Of a stretch of 64,000 nt of DNA, positions 60,111 through 64,000 are shown piece by piece. Position numbers and translations under genes: made by a program. The stretch lies in the NCBI RefSeq assembly GCF_003012745.1, contig NZ_PXYK01000020.1:1-64000 (forward strand). Direction: 5' to 3'. Position 1 is the stretch's first letter; every line of letters starts with the position of its first letter. A model generated the notes under the pieces. That model ran no database searches and had not been told where the DNA came from. It was given only the letters and a program-made list of their open reading frames with translations. This stretch comes from Kumtagia ephedrae (GTDB lineage Bacteria > Pseudomonadota > Alphaproteobacteria > Rhizobiales > Rhizobiaceae).

Positions 60111-61358
60111 TCACTCGCAGCTCGGATTGTCGCGGCTGACCGCGCCGAGCGCCTTGAACTCGGCCTCCTCGATGCCGAGCGTCTGGTTGACCTGCGGCAC
60201 CACCTTGATCAGCTTGTTGAGCAGATTGCCGTCCGGCCCCTCGACCACTTCGGTCAGGTAGATGTCGGCGATCGCATTGCGGTTCTTGTCGAGCGACACC
60301 TTTCCGGTCGGCGTGTCGAAGGAGAGCTTCGCCAGCGCCTCGCGCAGCTTCGCGCCGCCGTCCGACACGTCGCCGTTCACCTCGTTCAGGCCGAGGATCG
60401 CCGCCTTCATGTTGATGTAATAAGCATGTGCGAACAGCGACGGCGACGGGAAGGCGTTGGGCTGCTTCTTGTAGGCCTCGGTGAAGGCAAGCCAGGCCGG
60501 CGCGTCGTTGGTGTCCGCCGTCGGGCCGGCGGCCGGCGTGCCGATCAGCACCTCGCGGGTCTTGCCCTGCGAGGTCAGCACCGTCTGGTCGACGGTGATC
60601 GAGCCGCCCACCAGCGGCGCCGAGCCGCCGGACTGCTGGTACTGCGTCAGGAAGTTGACGGCGTCGGCGCCGCCCAGCGCCACATAGATGGCGTCGACGT
60701 CGTCCGGCAGCGCCGCGATGACCGAGGAATAGTCCTTGTTGCCGATCGGCACCCAGGACTTCGACGGCACCTTGCCGCCGGCCTTGCAGAACTCGGCCAT
60801 GAAGCCGAACACCTGCGTGTAGGGGAAGGAATAGTCCTCCGCCACGACCGCCACGGTCTTGTAGCCCTTGTCGTTGAAGGCATAGGTGCCGAGCCCGGCC
60901 ATCCACTGCGCGCCGTCGGTGCCGAAGCGGAAGAAATTCTCCGCCGGGTCGCGGAAGGTGGTGTCCTGCGCCGCCGAGGCACCGTTCAGGAAGGTCACGC
61001 CGGGCTGCGTCTTGGCATAGTCCTTGACCGCGATGCCCTCGTCGCCCGACAGCGGCCCGACCAGCACCTTCACGCCGTCCTGCTCGACCAGTTTTCGCGC
61101 CGCCCGCACCGCGCTGTCGGGCGAGGCGTCGGACGAGCCTTTTACGATCTCGATCTTCTTGCCGCCGGCGGTGCCGCCGAGTTCCTCGACCGCCGTCATG
61201 GCACCGCGCTCGCCGTCCTCGCCGAGCACCGTGAACGGCCCCTCGAAGGTGGCGAGCAGGCCGATCTTGATCGTGTCGTCCTGGGCGAGTGCCAGCGACG
61301 GCGCCGTCAGCCCCGTCGCCAGCGCCAGTGCAAGCAGGCTGCGTCTGTGAAGTTTCAT
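60111..61358 (-). CDS. Branched-chain-amino-acid-type substrate-binding protein
   Basis: This 415-residue periplasmic binding protein of the LivK/AmiC class has a signal peptide (LALALATGLTAPSLALAQ) and mature start DDTIKIGLLATFEGPFTVLGEDG. Further blocks are VLVGPLSGDEGIAVKDYAK and FFRFGTDGAQWMAGLG. ATG 61358 follows GGAGG. Relatives bind amino acids, amides, urea or aromatic acids, so the ligand cannot be named; the family does not fix it. It belongs to the importer with livH-, livM-, livG- and livF-like genes. Confidence 0.92.
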   Translation of the reverse strand: MKLHRRSLLALALATGLTAPSLALAQDDTIKIGLLATFEGPFTVLGEDGERGAMTAVEELGGTAGGKKIEIVKGSSDASPDSAVRAARKLVEQDGVKVLVGPLSGDEGIAVKDYAKTQPGVTFLNGASAAQDTTFRDPAENFFRFGTDGAQWMAGLGTYAFNDKGYKTVAVVAEDYSFPYTQVFGFMAEFCKAGGKVPSKSWVPIGNKDYSSVIAALPDDVDAIYVALGGADAVNFLTQYQQSGGSAPLVGGSITVDQTVLTSQGKTREVLIGTPAAGPTADTNDAPAWLAFTEAYKKQPNAFPSPSLFAHAYYINMKAAILGLNEVNGDVSDGGAKLREALAKLSFDTPTGKVSLDKNRNAIADIYLTEVVEGPDGNLLNKLIKVVPQVNQTLGIEEAEFKALGAVSRDNPSCE

Positions 61359-61402
61359 GGTTTTTCCTCCCTTGTTGACCATGGATGTCGACGATTTGGA
61401 CC

Positions 61403-62431
61403 TCACGGCCCGGAGCGCAGCGGCTGCTGCGCCAGATGCGGCTTGAGACGGCTCCAGAGCCCGAGCAGGCCGTCCGGCGAGACGAAGACGATCGCCAGGA
61501 AGACCAGCCCGATCAGCGTGTTGAAGCGCTCGGCCCCGACGATGTCGATGGCGAAGGTCTGCATCAGCACCACCACCACCGCGCCGAGGAACGGTCCGAC
61601 CGGATGCTTCAGCCCGCCGATCACCGCGATCACCAGCACGTTGATGGCGGCCGCCACGTTGATCGTGCCCGGCGAGACGCGGCCGTTGAACCAGATCAGC
61701 AGCACGCCGGCCAGTCCGGCGATCAGGCCCGCCAGGAACCAGGCGAACACCTTGTGCGCGGTGACGTGGTAGCCGATGGCGCGCATGCGCCGCGGGTTGT
61801 CGCGGATCGCCTGCAGCGTCAGGCCGAAGGTCGAGCGCGAGCAGTAGAGCACCGCCGCATAGGCGAGCGCTGCGCACCCCAGGCAGAGATAGTAGAACGG
61901 CACCGGATCGCGCCAGTTGACGCCCCAGAATTCCGGCGCGCGCAGGCCGTTGAAACCTGGAAAGCCGTTGAAGATGGTGTAATTCTGCTGGGCGAAATAG
62001 AAGGCCGCCGTGGCGATCGCCAGCGTGATCATGATCGTGTAGATGCCCTCGGTCCTGACCGCGATCCAGCCGATCAGCGCCGAGGCCGTCGCCGCGAGCA
62101 GGACGGCGAAGGGCACGACGATCCACCACGGCCAGCCGAAGCCGTGCACGCCCGAATTGTTGAGCCCGAGGATGGCCACCGCGTAGCCGGCGATGCCGGC
62201 GACCGTGATCTGCGCCAGGCTGACCATGCCGCCATAGCCGGCCAGCACCATCAGCGACAGGCCGATCATGCCGAAGATCAGCGAGTAGCCGCCGATCTGC
62301 GTGAGGAAGAAGTCGGAGGCGAAAGCGGGATAGAGCAGCAGGACGGCAGCCAGCGGGATGTGCGCGGCGCCGATCCGGTCGATCACCGTCGGCCGCGCCG
62401 GGGCGCCGGGGGCGGAGACGACGGCCGTCAT
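61403..62431 (-). CDS. LivM-like ABC permease
   Basis: This 342-residue permease has about ten helices and the LivM blocks GYGGMVSLAQITVAGIAGYAVA, RTEGIYTIMITLAIATAAFYFA, GLTLQAIRDNPRRMRAIGY and FVSPDGLLGLW. Its start overlaps the livH-like stop by four bases (ATGA). Confidence 0.93.
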   Translation of the reverse strand: MTAVVSAPGAPARPTVIDRIGAAHIPLAAVLLLYPAFASDFFLTQIGGYSLIFGMIGLSLMVLAGYGGMVSLAQITVAGIAGYAVAILGLNNSGVHGFGWPWWIVVPFAVLLAATASALIGWIAVRTEGIYTIMITLAIATAAFYFAQQNYTIFNGFPGFNGLRAPEFWGVNWRDPVPFYYLCLGCAALAYAAVLYCSRSTFGLTLQAIRDNPRRMRAIGYHVTAHKVFAWFLAGLIAGLAGVLLIWFNGRVSPGTINVAAAINVLVIAVIGGLKHPVGPFLGAVVVVLMQTFAIDIVGAERFNTLIGLVFLAIVFVSPDGLLGLWSRLKPHLAQQPLRSGP

Positions 62432-63474
62432 CGCGCCTTCCCCATGATGCCTTGCGGCCGGATCGCCAGCGTCACCACCATGATGATGAAGGTCAGCACC
62501 ACGCCGTAGGTCGGGAAGTAGACCAGCCCGATCTGCTCGGCGAGCCCGATCAGCAGCGCGCCGATCGCCGCTCCGGTGATCGAGCCCATGCCTCCGACGA
62601 TCACGACCACCAGCGACGCCAGCAGGTAGCGCACGTCCTCGCCCGGCGCCACCGACAGGGCCGAGCCGCCGACCACGCCGGCGAAACCCGCCAGCCCGGC
62701 GCCGACCGCGAAGACGATGGCGAACACGGCATGCACGTTGACGCCCGATGCCGACAGCATGGCGCGGTCGTCCACCCCGGCGCGGATCATCATGCCGACG
62801 CGCGTGCGGTTCAGCATCAGCCACAGCCCGACGCCGATGACCACAGCGGCGACGAGCACGACGATGCGATAGAACGGATAGGTGAGGAACACCGACGCGC
62901 CGTTGGAGCGCACGGCGGTGATGACCGGCATCGTCACCGCGCCGTCCAGCCATGCCGGCGTCGCCAGCTGGTAGGTCTGCCCGCCCCACACGGCCAGCAT
63001 CAGGTCGGCCGCGACGATGGAGATGCCGATGGTCACCAGCGTCTGCCGCAGGTCGTCGCCCTCCAGCCTGCGGAACACCAGCACCTGCATCACCACGCCG
63101 ACCGCCGCCAGCACAAGGAAGCCCGCGGCCACCCCGAGCAGCCAATAGCCGGTGCGCGCTCCGACCTCGTAGCCGATATAGGCGCCGAGCAGATAGAGCG
63201 AACCATGCGCCAGGTTGACGTTGCGCATCAGCCCGAACACCAGCGTGAACCCGCTGGCGACGAGGAAATACAGCCCCGCCAGCGTCAGTCCGTTGAGCAC
63301 GGCGCTGACGAACGCCTTCTTCGAGATCAGCACCGCGTTCAGCCAGGCCGGCCAGACGGCGAAGATCATCCAGGCGACGACCGCCGCGACGATCAGCCAG
63401 AAGAAACCCCACGCCTGCCTTCGCGTGATGCCGCCGCCTTCGACCGAGGTGCGCGGTTGCTCGAACAGGCTCAT
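62428..63474 (-). CDS. LivH-like ABC permease
   Basis: This 348-residue permease has LivH blocks LNGLTLAGLYFLVASGFTLVFG, NVNLAHGSLYLLGAY and MIRAGVDDRAMLSASGVNV, and the terminal VVIVGGMGSITGAAIGALLIG. An N-terminal cytoplasmic stretch of about 20 residues precedes an extra helix. It is the first gene of the importer operon. A spacer of about 300 bases, filled with repeats, separates it from the amidohydrolase gene upstream. Confidence 0.93.
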   Translation of the reverse strand: MSLFEQPRTSVEGGGITRRQAWGFFWLIVAAVVAWMIFAVWPAWLNAVLISKKAFVSAVLNGLTLAGLYFLVASGFTLVFGLMRNVNLAHGSLYLLGAYIGYEVGARTGYWLLGVAAGFLVLAAVGVVMQVLVFRRLEGDDLRQTLVTIGISIVAADLMLAVWGGQTYQLATPAWLDGAVTMPVITAVRSNGASVFLTYPFYRIVVLVAAVVIGVGLWLMLNRTRVGMMIRAGVDDRAMLSASGVNVHAVFAIVFAVGAGLAGFAGVVGGSALSVAPGEDVRYLLASLVVVIVGGMGSITGAAIGALLIGLAEQIGLVYFPTYGVVLTFIIMVVTLAIRPQGIMGKAR

Positions 63475-63495
63475 GCGGGGTGCCTCGGGGAACTG

Positions 63496-63574
63496 GGGGA
63501 CAGTTTACTTTTTTCGGCCCGCGCGACGTCTGAACTGCCGCGGCGTTTCTGCCGAAAGAAAGTAAACTGTCCCC
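63496..63574. repeat. Interspersed inverted repeat GGGGACAGTTTACTTT
   Basis: Perfect 16-bp arms GGGGACAGTTTACTTT (63496-63511) and the complement (63559-63574) enclose 47 bases; with one mismatch or indel the arms extend to about 22 bp. It is 22 bases upstream of the livH-like start, so it lies in the promoter/leader region. It is a third repeat type, distinct from A and B. Confidence 0.85.
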
Positions 63575-63586
63575 GGCCGCACTCCG

Positions 63587-63762
63587 TCCCACCCCCCTCT
63601 GTCCTGAGCTTGTCGAATGGGCCGAACATCTCCCCCTCAAAGGGGGAGATTGGCAGCTTCGCCGCTATCGCTTGCCCTGCAATGGCGATTGGCGAACCCA
63701 AAGCGGCCGGCCAATCTCCCCCCTTGAGGGGGAGATGTCCGGCAGGACAGAGGGGGGTGCGA
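63587..63762. repeat. Inverted-repeat element, family B, copy 4, with inverted flanks
   Basis: This 176-bp element again has the extra AGCTTGTCGAATGGG in its left arm. The arm tips carry CTCAAAG/TTGAG rather than GCAAG. Twelve bases at 63575-63586 (GGCCGCACTCCG) recur inverted at 63763-63774. It abuts the 63496-63574 inverted repeat, so two repeat types are nested or adjacent here. Confidence 0.93.
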
Positions 63763-63788
63763 CGGAGTGCGGCCATCGAGTCGACCAC

Positions 63789-64000
63789 CTACGCCGTCAG
63801 CCTGCGCCGCGCCTCGTTCATCTTCGGCGCCCGGTGGAATTTCCCGTCCTTCATGATCGCAAGAATCCGGTTCCTGTCCTGAAGGATGCGCACGTCGGCG
63901 ATCGGGTCGCCGTCGACCAGCAGCAGGTCGGCGAGATAACCCTCCTTGACCATGCCGAGCTCGTCGCTCATGCCCATGATCTGCCCGCCATATTTGGTCG
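63789..64000 (-). CDS. Amidohydrolase-family protein, C-terminal fragment
   Basis: The last 69 codons of a gene that continues beyond the window. The end of the TIM-barrel/composite-domain amidohydrolase family is recognised by TKYGGQIMGMSDELGMVKEGYLADLLLVDGDPIADV, where the G-x-(V/I)-x-G-x-x-A-D-L pattern is typical of imidazolonepropionase- and prolidase-like members. It lies upstream of the LivH-type operon on the same strand and may share its substrate. Only the C-terminus can be judged. Confidence 0.85.
   Translation of the reverse strand, partial: TKYGGQIMGMSDELGMVKEGYLADLLLVDGDPIADVRILQDRNRILAIMKDGKFHRAPKMNEARRRLTA

Overview
The window is visibly GC-rich and gene-dense. It looks like an alphaproteobacterium of the Rhizobiales/Hyphomicrobiales, most like Mesorhizobium or a related Phyllobacteriaceae. 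This rests on gene content (Kdp system, HWE histidine kinase, DUF1236, DUF3606 and DUF427 proteins, many ABC importers, IclR and GlxA-type regulators) and on interspersed inverted-repeat elements of a kind I associate with that group. No rRNA, tRNA, phage, IS transposase or CRISPR was seen. Taxonomy is inference; I could not run a search.

Layout. 0-4 kb: kdpD-kdpE followed by a ptsN-like gene (potassium sensing). 4-8.2 kb: small housekeeping and stress genes (Aag-type glycosylase, Nudix hydrolase, a HAD phosphatase fused to a P-loop ATPase, DUF1236, DUF3606, DUF427). 8.2-14.1 kb: a minus-strand stress-sugar operon (glycosyltransferase, glycogen-debranching-like enzyme, otsA, otsB). 14.3-18.9 kb: PAS/HWE kinase, cysteine hydrolase, GlxA-type regulator and a Phd/PemK toxin-antitoxin pair. 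19.2-30 kb: a plus-strand catabolic operon with a DddP-like M24 protein, an isochorismatase-type hydrolase, a glycine-betaine-type ABC importer, an orphan dipeptide-type binding protein, an esterase, an enolase-superfamily enzyme and an Ldh-family oxidoreductase. 30-51.7 kb: an N-heterocycle/amide catabolic region, with a BMP-type nucleoside-like ABC importer, a three-subunit molybdenum hydroxylase, DMT exporter, amidase, IclR regulator, creatininase-family hydrolase, malonyl-CoA decarboxylase and synthetase, a CoxG-like protein and ATP-dependent hydantoinase HyuA/HyuB. 52-54.2 kb: two SRPBCC domains, one fused to a quinone oxidoreductase. 54.4-56.6 kb: a flotillin-like protein. 56.9-63.5 kb: a branched-chain-amino-acid-type ABC importer whose LivF-like ATPase is fused to a Tm-1-like domain. 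The window ends inside an amidohydrolase gene.

Most notable. (1) Four promoter regions of the 35-51.7 kb cluster carry tandem copies of a 17-bp pseudo-palindrome (about YATYCA-N5-YGGATA) spaced about 20 bp. They lie in front of the Mo-hydroxylase operon, between amidase and IclR, between creatininase and malonyl-CoA decarboxylase, and in front of hyuA. This ties scattered genes into one probable IclR regulon. It suggests a pathway that opens an N-heterocyclic ring and ends in malonate, then malonyl-CoA, then acetyl-CoA, resembling oxidative pyrimidine breakdown but with different hydrolases. (2) Ten inverted-repeat elements of two families (140-144 bp and about 162-179 bp) are scattered from 23 kb to the end. 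One lies in frame inside an ABC permease gene and one bridges an SRPBCC domain and a quinone oxidoreductase into a single open frame. Five of the ten are flanked by 7-18 bp of unique sequence repeated in inverted orientation on the other side, which hints at how they insert or spread.
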